Made by a program: the position numbers and the translations under genes. The notes below the pieces were generated by a model. The model saw only the letters and a list, made by a program, of their open reading frames with translations. It ran no database searches and was not told the DNA's origin. Below, one piece after another: positions 12,486-25,500 of a DNA stretch of 64,000 bases. The DNA lies in the NCBI RefSeq assembly GCF_910592395.1, contig NC_088313.1, positions 17,064,437 through 17,128,436 on the forward strand. Reading direction: 5' to 3'. The stretch is from Lineus longissimus. Its lineage: Eukaryota > Nemertea > Pilidiophora > Heteronemertea > Lineidae. Position 1 is the first letter of the stretch. Every line of letters starts with the position of its first letter.

Positions 12486-15400
12486 TTTAACAGAACAGTA
12501 CATTTACTCCTGTAATGAAGGGCCTCCTCAAAATCGGAAGAAATTGGTACCTTGCCTCTATAATGAATTAGTTACCTGACATGCCCGATACTTACGCTGT
12601 TTTTAGTTCATCAACCGTGTTCGGAAATAAGAGAAAACTTCTTTTCGCCCTCGAGAAATGAGTTTTTCCAAAATTGGCACGTCTAGCCGTTGCAGATGTA
12701 TCCTTCCTTCGGTGTTATGCACGTGATGTTATAAAGATGTTACTTAAGTAGTGACCAGCGTCTTTCGAGAGGTCAAGTTATTTAGGGCCCGATACAGCCT
12801 TCCCTTTAGGAAATTCTCAGACCGCAAGCATTGGAAACATAAAGTCATTACTCATGATATTGGCATTCTCAACCCTAGTGCCCACTGTCATTAATCTTGT
12901 TACTCTAATTGTGACATCCCTGTGGTTACCATTTAGCAGTAGGAAACAGATGTAATTGTTGTATACTAGTCAGGAACATGCTGATACATGTAGTTGAGAA
13001 AGTAAAGTATAATTGCCAAAATGATAAGCGCACTGCAAAATAACAAAACTATAGTACAGTAAATCCCACGTTGTATACGTCATTCAACCAAATACGGGAA
13101 AGCAATGTTCTTGTTAAAATAAGATAAAGCCCCGCAAAATAACGTTTGAAAGCTGTACGACGCTATATAGCTCTCGGTGTAGCAAAATTATTCTTTTTGG
13201 AACCTATTGACTTACAAATAAAACATACATGTATACATTGTACATGTACAATAAAGAATAGATTTTGGTTTTTAGGTACATGCATTGTTTTAATTGTATT
13301 GTTCTTTGTAGCTGGTTCCAAGAAGCCTGTGTTACATTTTGAAAAAATTGTTTTCAAGAAGAATGTATTGCCGTCTGGTCTCAGCAAAAACATCAGGTTA
13401 GACTTGCATTGGTGCCAGCTTACCCATGTTCTCATCATGTCTTGTTGATAACAAGAGAAAACAAGCTGAATACAAAATGAGGTGTAAAGAATCACCCTGC
13501 GACCTTTTATCTTTGAAGCATCTTAGAGAATTATAGATTTATCAAGGTTCTGAACATGACTTCCTATTGGACATGATTCTATCAGTGGAACTGTAGAAAT
13601 AGGACGTGACTATTAAAAACACCACACCAATAGACATCAATTGGTACTGGGGAAAAAAGCGTTGCCAGTCACCGTTGTTATAAAGTCAATTCGAACCTCA
13701 TGGGCGTGATCCAATCAGAAACAACAGACATCTTGGTGTAGTTGAAAGGTTTAGCGGTCATTTGCATTTTCGGGATACACTCTCATTGACAGTGTCAATG
13801 AGAGAAAAACCTCTGCAGGAAAAGCTCACAAATATTTCTTGAGCGTTGGAACTCTTGTTGTTTCTAGAAATGTATTGTGGTGATATTGTCGCATAACTTC
13901 ACAGCGCAGTCACGTCGTGTATTAGAAAAAATGTGGTTATCCTAGGCTCGGATATGTGATCCTACAGAAGCAGCGAGTGTCTAATGTGTGTAGTCTTCCC
14001 TCGTCCACCCGGGTGATTGCCCATGTCTCGGATCCACACACTAGAGTTGAGATGACTACCAAGTTATAGTTGCAAACTTTTGTCCGGATGCTAACCTTCG
14101 CTCTCCTAAAATTCCACGCTGCCCAAAAGATTCAGAAGCTGTTCCCATCCTTGGTATTTTGCCGAGTACTTCTTTATTTCCGCTATTATCAGCAAACACC
14201 AAAATGGAAAAGGCTTCTTGCTGAAACTGTTTAATACGTAAACCACAAAGAACATCCCGGAATTGATGTTTACATTCAACGTTGTTTCCACTTACCCAAA
14301 ACCACGAAAAACTTGGTATGCCAGTAGCGTTGCAATGTCAATGGACCGAGTATGTTCTAATGTATTCTATTGATAGGCAATACATTGGAATTGATGTTCC
14401 ATTTCTTAGCATGTCGAAAGATAAACCCAAGGGGGACTCAGTAGCTGGAATCAATGCCAAGAATCTTGTTCGCTTGTTTTCTTACTTTTAGTCAATTCTC
14501 GGAGGAAGTATGATGTTCCATACAATTTTCTCGGAGGAAAACCCTTGGGACAAAGTGTTTTTATTTTCAGAAGAATGATATGAGCCATGAGGTTTGGGCT
14601 ATTGTTTCGCTGAATGAAGCAATGCAGATACTGTAACCTGAAATTGTGTTGATAGCTGGTTTCGCTGACACCTTCTGTCCGTGTATACAATAAGTACTAA
14701 AGAATAGTCTTTTAAGAGACTGAGGAACGGCCTGAAACTAGATTTAAATAACACTTTTGGAAAAGAATCTACGAATCGGTTAAACTAACAAGCCCGGGCG
14801 ATATGAGATTTTTGCAGTATGCACCAGGTTCATGTACAATGGATCAGATCTTTTACACGCTGAAATATGAATGCATCAACCCTTTGCCGAAGACTGGCCT
14901 CAGCCTGACCTGTTGAGGATATGGCTTCATTCAATCCAAAAGGAGACGTTTAACGTGTGAGAGGGTAGAAGCATACAACCGACCATGATATTTGAGGATG
15001 GTAGCAAATAATCCAAGTGCTTTTGTTTCGAAACAAAGACACCGTCATTTCGGTCCTGTTTCGAGATTGTCATAGATCATCAGCATGGCCAAAGGCATTT
15101 CCCCTCTCTACTGAATAGTGTTGCTGCTACAGACCTCAGCTTGCAATAGCCTCAAGCCAATGCCTTTTGATATTCTATAGCCAGCTATCACTTGCACATC
15201 CTTGCCCTTGTCATATCCGAGACTTGCGATTTAGAACCCCCACCTCACTGCAGCCGCCACACATTTAACTCTTGGGTAGCTGAGGTGGTGCAAAAGAGTT
15301 GTATGCCGCGCATAACTCCAAGCACTTTAAAGACGCTATTGAGTTTTACCATAATATGGCACAATATTTTGAGATGTTGGCGTTATCTGCATTAGTCATG

Positions 15401-15509
15401 CAAGTTAAATATTCTGTAGAAAAGTGGGATAGTTGTGATGTACGTTTTTGAAAGTCTCATAACTATAAGCAATCGACATACTTTGGGATTTCTGATGTTA
15501 TTCTAGTAT
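12486..15509. other. Non-coding stretch
   Basis: No recognisable gene. Contains a 25-bp near-perfect palindrome at 13780-13804 (two 12-base arms around one base) and TACATGTA-rich sequence near 13230-13255. The overlapping frames on both strands at 13146-13495 show no domain. Confidence 0.55.
13780..13804. repeat. Short palindrome with 12-bp arms
   Basis: The arm CTCTCATTGACA is followed by one base and then its exact reverse complement. It could form a tight hairpin. No adjacent gene or terminator context gives it a function. Confidence 0.7.
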
Positions 15510-15638
15510 TATTTCTGTTTTTATGTACATCCTCTTATTTCTGTTTTTATGTACATCCTCTTATTTCTGTTTTATGTACATCCTCTTATTTCTGTTTTTA
15601 TGTACATCCTCTTATTTCTGTTTTTATGTACATCCTCT
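15510..15638. repeat. Tandem repeat, five copies of a 26-bp unit
   Basis: Five head-to-tail copies of a pyrimidine-rich unit containing TTATTTCTGTTTTTATG followed by TACATCCTC. One copy lacks a single T in the T-run, consistent with slippage. Non-coding. Confidence 0.95.
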
Positions 15639-18600
15639 TGTGGACTATACTGTTGATAACAGTTCCGTTTTATAATTTCAATTCTTTGTCCTACAAGATA
15701 ATAAACAGGTTTTGCAATTGTTCTGGCTTCTATGTGACGTTCGTTCAATGAACGTTCATTTCACTTCTCCGACAACAAAGTTTTAAGCCGATTCACAAAG
15801 CACTTTAAATACTAGATATTTCGCAAAAACGTTTGAAAGTTTATAGTTTGGGGTAAAACACTTCTCAGATGCTTTGATAAACTTTGCTGTTGGCTGTAAG
15901 ACTGTTAACAATGAGAACGGATAGGCTGAAATATTGACAATGTGCTTCCCTATTGTTATACTAAGTTGGAATACCAGTCACATCCTGTTCAAACAAAACT
16001 AATAAAGACTTTCGGCAGTGAAAAGTAGATGGTACATGTAAGTGTTCTTCGGTAAAGTAGAGCAAGCACTAATTTCTCGCGGCTTTATGTTTTAGGTATT
16101 TACGACATCGTGAAATCGCCAGCTGAAGAGCCTCAGTCGCAACAAGTTTGTTTGCTAAACTATGGCTACAACAATGAACTTTATTCAGAGCATGTTCTTT
16201 TCATGATACAGCAGGAATAAGAGGAAATATTTAAGCAAGCAGGAATAATTGTCTGTATGATTGGTTAGACTACATTTGAAATGTTTGCAGATGTGTAGAA
16301 AAAAGGGCTGGTAAATGAATGGGGAATTTGACAGCTTGAGGCGTTGTGGATGTAACCTGCCATGACTCCTGACTGGTGAGGGGCTGTGGTCAACGATGAA
16401 AGAAAGGCTGTTTGATGTGGGGCTAAGCAAGCATTTCGATTACCCCCTTGATAACGTTGTTGATACTGGCCTCATGCTTCTTTAAGAGTACTTGGGAAAT
16501 GTATCGACAAAAGATTTCTCTGTCCGAGCAGTTTACCAAAGGTTTGGTATGCATTACCATAGTACCACCTTACCTTAACAATGGACTAAATGCCTGACTA
16601 TATACAAATACGATACACCACCACCAAATAAATAACACATGACAATGCCTCAAAAGACTCCCAACACACCAAATTGTCCAGTCAGTTCACCAGGTAGCAA
16701 CTCCAAAGGTGGTAATTCATCTCCACCCCACGATAATTGACCGCTAGCTAATCCCTGTGAGCACACCCCCATACAACCACAAAGGCATCCCTGGGCAAGC
16801 CTATTATTCTTGCCGTGATAATTGGAGGATCTCATCTTCCTTTTAGCGACTTGCCCGGTACAATGTGTCCACTGCTTTGATGTTATTTCTTGTCGCATCG
16901 ATCGCCTGTATTAGTAAAGGACTTATTACTTTCATATCATCATGTAATATCCTTTTTTTTCATCATACTGCTCTGTTCTGAACATCGACAGAGAAGCATA
17001 TTTGTCGATATTTCTGGCCTCATCTGGGGTGTGCAAAACGTGATTGGCAACATGGCTCTTTTAGCTCTGTAGCCCTGGAATTTATTATGTACGTGTACCT
17101 GTTGGACTTACATAATTGTTAACATGAGGAAATTACATGCAAGACCCGGTCATTGCTTAAATATTTCCAGTCGTGCGAATGTTTTCAGTCATGGTGTTTT
17201 CTTATGTAGGATTTATCATGCTCTCTCCGGAGCGATCTTTATACAGCTTACCCATGTAATGTTCTCGTCGGTTTCCGTTTCTATGTGTTCCCCTCATTAT
17301 TTTGAGGACCAAAGTGATTGATGCTTTTCTCTAGCTCTCTGTGTCCCCACTGTAATGTCAGAGCTTAGTTCGTCAGTCTTCTCTTGGAGAACACTGAGAT
17401 ATGGGGGGGGGGGGGGGGATACAAGGACACTATTTAAGTTATTCTAGCAACCATGCAGAGAGTGCTATAATCCATTACTTGACATATATGACCGTGTTCT
17501 TGACAAAGATTGTTGATATAATGCGCATCAGACATCCACCCTTTGCAACTATCTCTGCTACAGCACTTCGGCCATCATCTAATAACGGGAATGGCCTCTC
17601 AGACAAATCTTGTAAGAATTAAAAGGTTATTCCGCCAAATGATAGTCAAATAGCGAGTAAGAAGCGGTGTCGTGTGCTAGAGCATTACAATCGGTGGTAA
17701 TGGCAGTATTGGCTCTTCAATGATGTCGTAGATTTTTCTGGCTTGTCCAGATTAGGGGATACTAGCTTTGAGAAGGTACGAGACTTAGAGATTCCTCAAT
17801 TTTTGAGGATTGCATATTACACCACTAGAGAGACAGACAACTATAGCCTAAAAGCAGTTGGATCAAAATCAGCCGTCCGTCTGCAAAGCTAAAGATGTCA
17901 TGGGTTTCATTTCTCGGTGTGTATGCATGTTGCGTAAACTCTACCAGTAAACCACTTTCGTTGTACTCCATATAGTCTGCCTGTTGCGGCAAACAAAGTA
18001 GTAATTAATTCAAACTGAGATGTATTAGCCGTGCTTGGTTCGCAGACTGACTTCAGTGTAAGGTTTTTCGGTCAGTAAATAGAGATCGTGGAGAACCAGC
18101 GACAGGGCTGCAGCGGTTGCGGAAGCCATCAGGCAGAGACTGCCTTTTCTGCTGTCTGAATTTTATGTCTCCCAGTAGGGTCACTCCTTTCAATGACTTC
18201 CTGATTATACATCTAGATTGTCAAGTGGCTGCGGTTTTAGCAGCACATTTAAGAGGTTGGTAGCAAAGAATGGACGCCTTTCTAAGTATAGTTGATCACA
18301 CTCCATGATCAAGGAGAGTGACTCTCCTGTGGTTAAAATAATTTGGCCCTCGGCGATATTGGCTCTAATTAAGGGCATCTCAGTCACATGCTGTTGAACT
18401 CGTTCTTCATCGCTTACGTTCACGGTGGGGTGAAAAAATAGGTCGCAAATTGCTTTCTCAAAACAAATTTATGGTCCTTCAAGTATTCCTTTGAGCATGA
18501 TTTTCCGATTGAAACGTAGTATTTGGCAAAACAGGACGACATTTGATGGGATACATGATTATTAGGTGCAAATGTTTTTCTTAAACATGATACACTTTTG

Positions 18601-19400
18601 AAATTAAATGACGTCAGAACTAACATCTTTCAACTTGTGCTCCTCCAATGTCTAGCCTGTGTCGGAACGCCGTTGATTCTGCAGCTAACATAACAATGTG
18701 TATGGTTTACTACGCCAATGAGATGCTCAAACATCAGATAAGAACGGTTTGTCACCTCGAGTGTCATACAACTCATTGAAGGACTGCCGTTCCAACTTCA
18801 CCAACTCCACAATCATCCCTAAGTACAATTACGAAGTTTTTTCCTAACATTGCATGCATTCCTCTCGTTATTTTGCCATAATTGCCGACGTGCAGAGAGC
18901 CACCTTAATAATGTCTTATCACAGCACGATGTGACACGTTATGACGTCTTGCCAGCCTTGTTTGTGTCACAGTTGATCCAGGTACAGAGTCCTCCCTATT
19001 AACGAACTTTCGGTTATATAGCTAACCATGACCCAGGAGGATCCAAGTATGTTTTAAAGAAATCGGCCATCTCCGTCCGTCCCTCATAACCAATAGATTA
19101 TACAACTTTCTTAGCAGGTATGAAGTAGAACCAATTTGTCAGCAAATTAATGTATTGTTGAAAACTACATTTAGTGGTGCAATTGGTGGTCCATTGTAAA
19201 GTGAAACATTTTGGCTTTGGTATCAGGTATCAAGAAATTGCATCGGTGACGTCTATGTTAATAGCATGGAACTAAAACCACGCAGCTGGAAAGACACAAT
19301 GTCGATGAGCATTGATGAGAACTGCAGTTGATGCATTGATGAGATCAGCAGGACACCCGTTCTTTAATACGATGTGGGGCAACTGAGTTGAGTATATTGA
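15639..19400. other. Non-coding stretch with a G homopolymer
   Basis: No recognisable gene. A pure run of G lies at about 17403-17418. The 16650-16898 segment is somewhat richer in G+C than its surroundings but neither strand gives a recognisable protein. Confidence 0.5.
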
Positions 19401-19580
19401 GTATATTTCCGGTCCAGATTGCAAATCTATGGTAGTCTGACGGTGGTAGATTAGACCCATTCTCTCATGGAAGTACCATTCTCTCCTTGAAGTTTAGTAT
19501 ATTTCCGCTCCAGATTGCAAATCTATGGTACATATAGTCTGACGGTGGTAGATTAGACCCATTCTCTCGTGGAAGTACCA
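19401..19580. repeat. Direct duplication of an about 80-bp segment
   Basis: 19401-19478 is repeated at 19497-19580 with only a few changes. The second copy carries a six-base insertion (ACATAT) and the two are separated by 18 bp of related sequence. This is a simple tandem duplication without coding potential. Confidence 0.9.
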
Positions 19581-22500
19581 AACTCGTACATACTCATTGA
19601 AGCTATTCATGACCTCTGCGAAATATTCACGAGATTAACAGACATTATGAGTGACTACACAAGTGTACACTAATTTGGTAAAATTCGGGAAGCATGCTGA
19701 TGAAATTAGCACGAACGGTGAAAAAGTTTGAGCACCGCAACGAAATAATTCGAAAAAGCAACTAACATTAAGTCTTACCTTTTTGTGGCGGTAAACCCAG
19801 GGGATAAATGATTTCTTTCCTATAAAGGAGAATAACTCAGTCAGAAAGAAACGTCCTAGAATGCTTAGCACTAACAACACGCAGGAGTCTACTTGATATT
19901 TTTAAGGATAGTCCAAGACATGCAAACGACCAAGTCCATAATTTACGTAATATCGCATCTATCTACCTTGACATGCAACGACTAAGACAATAAGTTGAAA
20001 AATACGGCTTCCGTCCCACTTTCTTGCTGGAAAATAATTTGCGCAATTATTGTTTTTCTCCGTGCTCACGTTAAGTATTCCTGGGGCGATGATTTATCAG
20101 CTCTGCTTGTTGACTCATCATTAGTTGAATTGTGAGTAATTGACAGTGTCAATTAATCGTCTATCTATTTTCGACGGTGGGCAACAATTCTTTTTATTAC
20201 CAGAGTACAAGAATACATTCGGCATTAGTCCAGGTAAAACTTATGAATTGATTCTCGTCCAAACCATTCAAGTCGGGTTGGGAGACATTTTAATTAACGG
20301 TCGACAGAGTCATGGTCCACACATTGCAAGGAAAAATACCTCCGTACCACGAACTAAGAACATCAAGTCAAGTTGGCCAGTGCACGCTTCGCTATTAAAA
20401 GGTGTGTGCCACGCCTTGAAAAATAGGGTGGGGGGGGGATAGAAAATCGGTTCCGCTGAGCATGTCCCGCTGCAGATGCTTTCAAAGGAACACTTCACTT
20501 GGCCCGAGTCGTACTTAGTATTCTAGATTACCTCATAGCGTGGTTGGTGGACAGCTGAAGTATCTAGAAAAGACATCTGAACTAATTGATTGAGTCGATA
20601 GTGAGTCAAATCAGGCATCGCATCCGTCGAAACAAATAATCCTTGAGATGAGGTAAAAAGAGTTACGTGCAGTACGAGATATTTGCATAATATTACAGAT
20701 ATGGTTTTGGTAATGAATATCTCCTGTCTACATTGCTGACACTGGCACCAACGATTTTGATGAAATATCCCTATGTTGGGGTTCATTGGGATTTTCCTTT
20801 TCATATCTACCCCAAATCCCTTACGGTGTCATGTCCATGAGTCTCACATCCGACAGACCGCTTTGCTGGAAGCAGACTCTAGCCCCGTAACGAGATAGTA
20901 ATATGGCGATTGAATGGTCACATCCAGCAATACAGTAATGAGACCCTAATGAAACCAGCAAGACTCAAGCTGGCGGATGTATCAGTGAACTACCAATTGA
21001 TAGCTGGTCAGATGACTTTTAGAGTGTCTGATAATATTACCTTACAAAATCAGAGGCGATGTGATCACCCAGGGGAAATGAATGCCCGTTGTAATCAGGG
21101 GGTCCCTTATTATAACCGGCATGATCCTACGGCCCTATTGAGTCGGAAACGAACCTGACCAAATCCGATTTACACCGTGTGTACAGACATACGTGTGATT
21201 TCAAATGACTTGGTGCGGAGGAATTTGCTTTCTCTTGTGAGCGAGGGATTCTATTTTGAGATGCTGTTTCAAGGTCATTGCGCATAAGGCCATCAAATAT
21301 TGATCAGGGCTCTCGAAAGACCAGTCATGCATGTATGCTTCCCCAGGAATCGTTGACTGAAACACATTATAAGTCAGTGTTTGTTAGTGGCCTAGACAAT
21401 CACCAGCAGCAGAAGAACGTCAACTTTCCAAACTAGAAATTGCCTAAGTGCTCGAAAACTTGCAATCCACTCTAAACTACAATGACAAAATTGATGACGT
21501 CGTTATTCATTGAAAAAGTGCTAACTATCGAAATCAGTCAGTGATAGCCTTAGAGCTCAACATGTCAGCTAGCCCTTAAATGCCTCGGGCTGAATGTCAC
21601 AGAAAAAAGCATAAAACCAAGCTAATAAAGAAAAAAGTTGAGATCTGTAATCTGTCATTGCGGAAGGGCTTTCGCCTAAAGATGCAGTGATCATAGTGGA
21701 CGTGTCAACTGGAGGCACACTTTTTGGCTAAGGGATGAGGCGTCATCGCTCCCGGAATCGGATTGTAAAAACTTAGTGACGCAAGTAAGACACGGCCTAA
21801 CATCTAAATAATGTAGTTTCCTTTTAATAACGTACAAAAGCTTTCACCAACAGAGGACTTTTTTCAGCTGTTTCAAACTAACATATTTTTTTTGAGTACC
21901 ATAGTAAACTAGTGATGCTTACCGATTAACTCCGAAGTTTGAATAAATCCTCAGCTTCTATGATTGTAGTACCAACGAGAGACTCCAACGATATGCACTT
22001 CGTAATATGATGTCCCACTGACCATGTGGCAGTTTCCCTGATAAACTCGGATGAGGTTTATGCAACCACACCCAGTAATCTAATAGTAGGAGATCATTCA
22101 AGAGTTTCCGAAATTACCAAGTTATCATAAATGTACATGATATTTAGTAAAACTTACTAATGTCCTTTCCTTCATTGGTATAAGTGTCACACGTTTGTTC
22201 CGTACAATTGCTGTTTAACTGTACGATTTATCTCGAAATACCGAATTGAACACGTCCTTCAGCTAGCGATGGTACCTCCAAGAAAAATGTTGACCACGAA
22301 TGTCCTGGTTAACTTACTTAAAGCCAAGTGATGTCCTGGTTAACTTAATTAAAGCCAAATGAAACAATGATCTGCCTAACGTTTGCTATCAGTTTTTAAA
22401 AGTCCCAACTCGTGCACCGAGCGTCTCTTTTGAAATTAGAAAAGAAGCGCCACCACGTGAGGATCTACCGTCTTGTCTTTTCACCTGTCACTCAATACTT

Positions 22501-25500
22501 CCACAACTTTTCTCTCAAGTTAATCCATAAAAACATGATTCTTTCAAGTAATTTGGTACCAAGAAAATGCAGTTTTGTTGAGAATCCCGCCTCTCAGTTT
22601 TCCCTATCATTAACTAAATCTCGCCCACGTTCAGTACTAGATGGAACTCACGAGGTGTCTGTGGTGTGGTTTCTGCCAATATGGTGCGGCGATGAAGTAA
22701 TGAGCTTATAAACAGAAGACTTCACGTACTCTTGTATGCTCATCATGAGATGGTGATATAATTACCGCATACCGCGCAGCACAGTCCTTGATAATCACGA
22801 AAATATGACGGATACAGGGCCTGAGAGACCTCCGCTGACATGTATCGTTTGATTCTCTCCCGGTTATGGCGTGATTGGCGTAAAATGAAAAATTACCTCC
22901 AATCGAGACGAGGTTACACAAAGTTGACTTCAGTGCCTTGCAAAGAATCTTTTCATTTGCATTTGCGATTCCACCCTGTCAATTTCGGCCCGAAGCCCAT
23001 GTCTCAGAACACGCCTGACCACAATATCGCGCCGGGATTTCGGAAGTCTTCGCTAAGCTCATATAAGGTATGATATGTTTAACAATATGAGAGGATTAGG
23101 CAAGCAGATTGTGGCTGACTTATGGTATCAGCGGATGGACCACTGTCCCTCGTGGCCTGACCACTAGACCGTGTTATATAGCAGATGGGATTTTGGTAGA
23201 TTGCTGGTCAGGACGAGATGCGATTTTGAATGGTCTCATAACCAAAACGTATAGACTTACACGGCAATATACACTATGAACCCCAGAAATGGGAAAACAT
23301 GGTAAAAGGACTGCTCCGATTGTGCGTGGATTTACACGGAAAAAAGATATGTCAAAACATAAAAAAAATGGGTGATGAAATATTCTAAATGTGCCTACCT
23401 TGGTGCATCAATTTTCAAACCACAATCTCTATTACATCTTCGAGAGTATTCTCTCTGGCACAGTATTGTCCACCATTGCAAGTGTATTGCCTGTATGATG
23501 TACACAAATGTACGCAGCAAGAATGCTCGAACAAAATGATAAATATCGAGTCTGCTGTAATGCAACCCTGTGTAATATTACTAAGATAAATATTCGTTCT
23601 AGTTTTGAGCCGATTATCACACAGTAATTTTCCATACGCTACGGAAAAAGTGGGGACGGGGAGATGTCAAATGAGAAATGATACATTGATTAGGCAAATC
23701 TTTGCAAAATATTTGTCCAGGTCAGCCTTTTTATGAAATTCAGCAGATTGTACGATCATGATGTTGTTTTCGACGTCAATCAAAGCATGAGACAAACCAC
23801 GCATAATTTGACATCGTCGTGTGGAAGAAAATAATTGGCTTTGATACACCTGACGGGTGTCGCTTTGATTTATTGCTTTCTAATGACCCAAGTAGACAAT
23901 CGTATAATCTTTAATATGATGATTGAGGATGTTGGCCAACTTGCTCTGGAGGCAGGAAATGATGCTGTTGGCGTGAATATTAGTAGTGCTAATCACCTGA
24001 ATTGGAAGCTATCACTAACAAACAGGCGGGACTTTGAGTTAGGTTCGTGTGGATAGGTGATGTATTGGTCAATAAAAGGTTTAACATTGTCTACTTCGTT
24101 ACTTTAAAATAGTCCAATCTTGCTGATTAATTTCATCTCATGGTAGAATAAGGGCTAATTAATTTATGATCCAGTTAGGGCAGTGTGATCAATGCCATGC
24201 GAATGAGGCAAACTGGTGCTATCCCGGTCTGGGGTTAAGTAAAATCCTTTTACAATCATGTCTACCCGTGGTGATAAATTCTTACTTATTCAAGAAATGG
24301 CCAATGAATAATGTTACTTTTGCCCAATATTCGCACGATATATGGACCAGAGGTGATAAAACATTTCTCTACAAATTAACTAGTCACCTTCTAGAATCGA
24401 AAAGGGTTGTTTTATGGTCTTGACAATTATCTTATGTACTCACATGCCGTAAAGCTAGGTTGTCAACATTTGAGAGTTGCTGGGAAATAGTGGCCGGAAT
24501 AATTTATGGTGGTATGTATCTGGTATTTATCAGATAAGTGCCAGTGCTTAAGATGGCAGAATTGACGTCAATGAAAGGTACTAAGTTAGTGAGAGAGTAA
24601 GAGATTGACCCCGACCGTCACAATCAATAACCGGTTTTGCTTAACCGTTGTAATTGTTCTCTTATTCAGGGTTAGTGCGTGTGGTTTACATCACCAGCCA
24701 AGCCTACGTTATTCTTTATCAAAATGTTTTAAGGAGGACCACGCTAAACTGATTCTGTCATTATTTTGGGTTCGCGTACATTCTTTTGGGTTCGCGTTCG
24801 CGTTCGTTGTTTACCCGACGTATCATGGAATATGAAAACAATTCAACCTGCGTCAAAACAGGTAGATATTTTCTTTGTGATAGTTAGGTGATGCGGTGCG
24901 GAAACGGAGAGAAAGAGAAATATCCCCGAGTGACGGCGATTGTGTAGTACTTTAATGGCTCCGACGATAGAGGATGGGTAAACCCTGCAAGCGTTGATAT
25001 ACTAGTAGTCGTCTGGTAGTTTGGCGCCCAGATAGAACCTTTTGGTAGAACCACCACGTTATCCGATGCGTCCTTGAGGAAGACGCTTAACCCTACTGTT
25101 ACTTCTTTAAAACCCAGGGGAATATTCAAAGTGGGTGCCGGAAGGCCCAGAGGAGCTCTGTAGAGCAGCTACTTGATATCAACTGTAATATGTCAGGATA
25201 GACTTGGAATATATAAGTCAGCTTACCTTCTGGTTACCCTAAGTTATATCAGGTTATGCGTATAGTTTATTGATGTATCATATCCATCACAACGGCAGAT
25301 TAACGACAGCGGATAGTCCTATTCCTAGAGGAACAGGAAGTAGAAGGTGGACACTGATATCCTTACCATGTTTACAGCCAACAAAAAAATGGATTTTGAA
25401 CAAGATTTAGCCAATCGAAAAAAAATTTACATTTTGTGAAGGAAGATGTGTCGGCACTGGAAAATTTCGTATGCAGATCATACTCGATCAATACGTTCTT

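Noticed and set aside
13146-13495. Overlapping 100- and 110-codon frames on opposite strands
   Set aside because: Neither contains a recognisable domain, and overlap on both strands is typical of chance open frames in AT-rich DNA.
17401-17622. Frame starting with a poly-glycine run
   Set aside because: The start is a G homopolymer and the remainder is featureless; likely chance.
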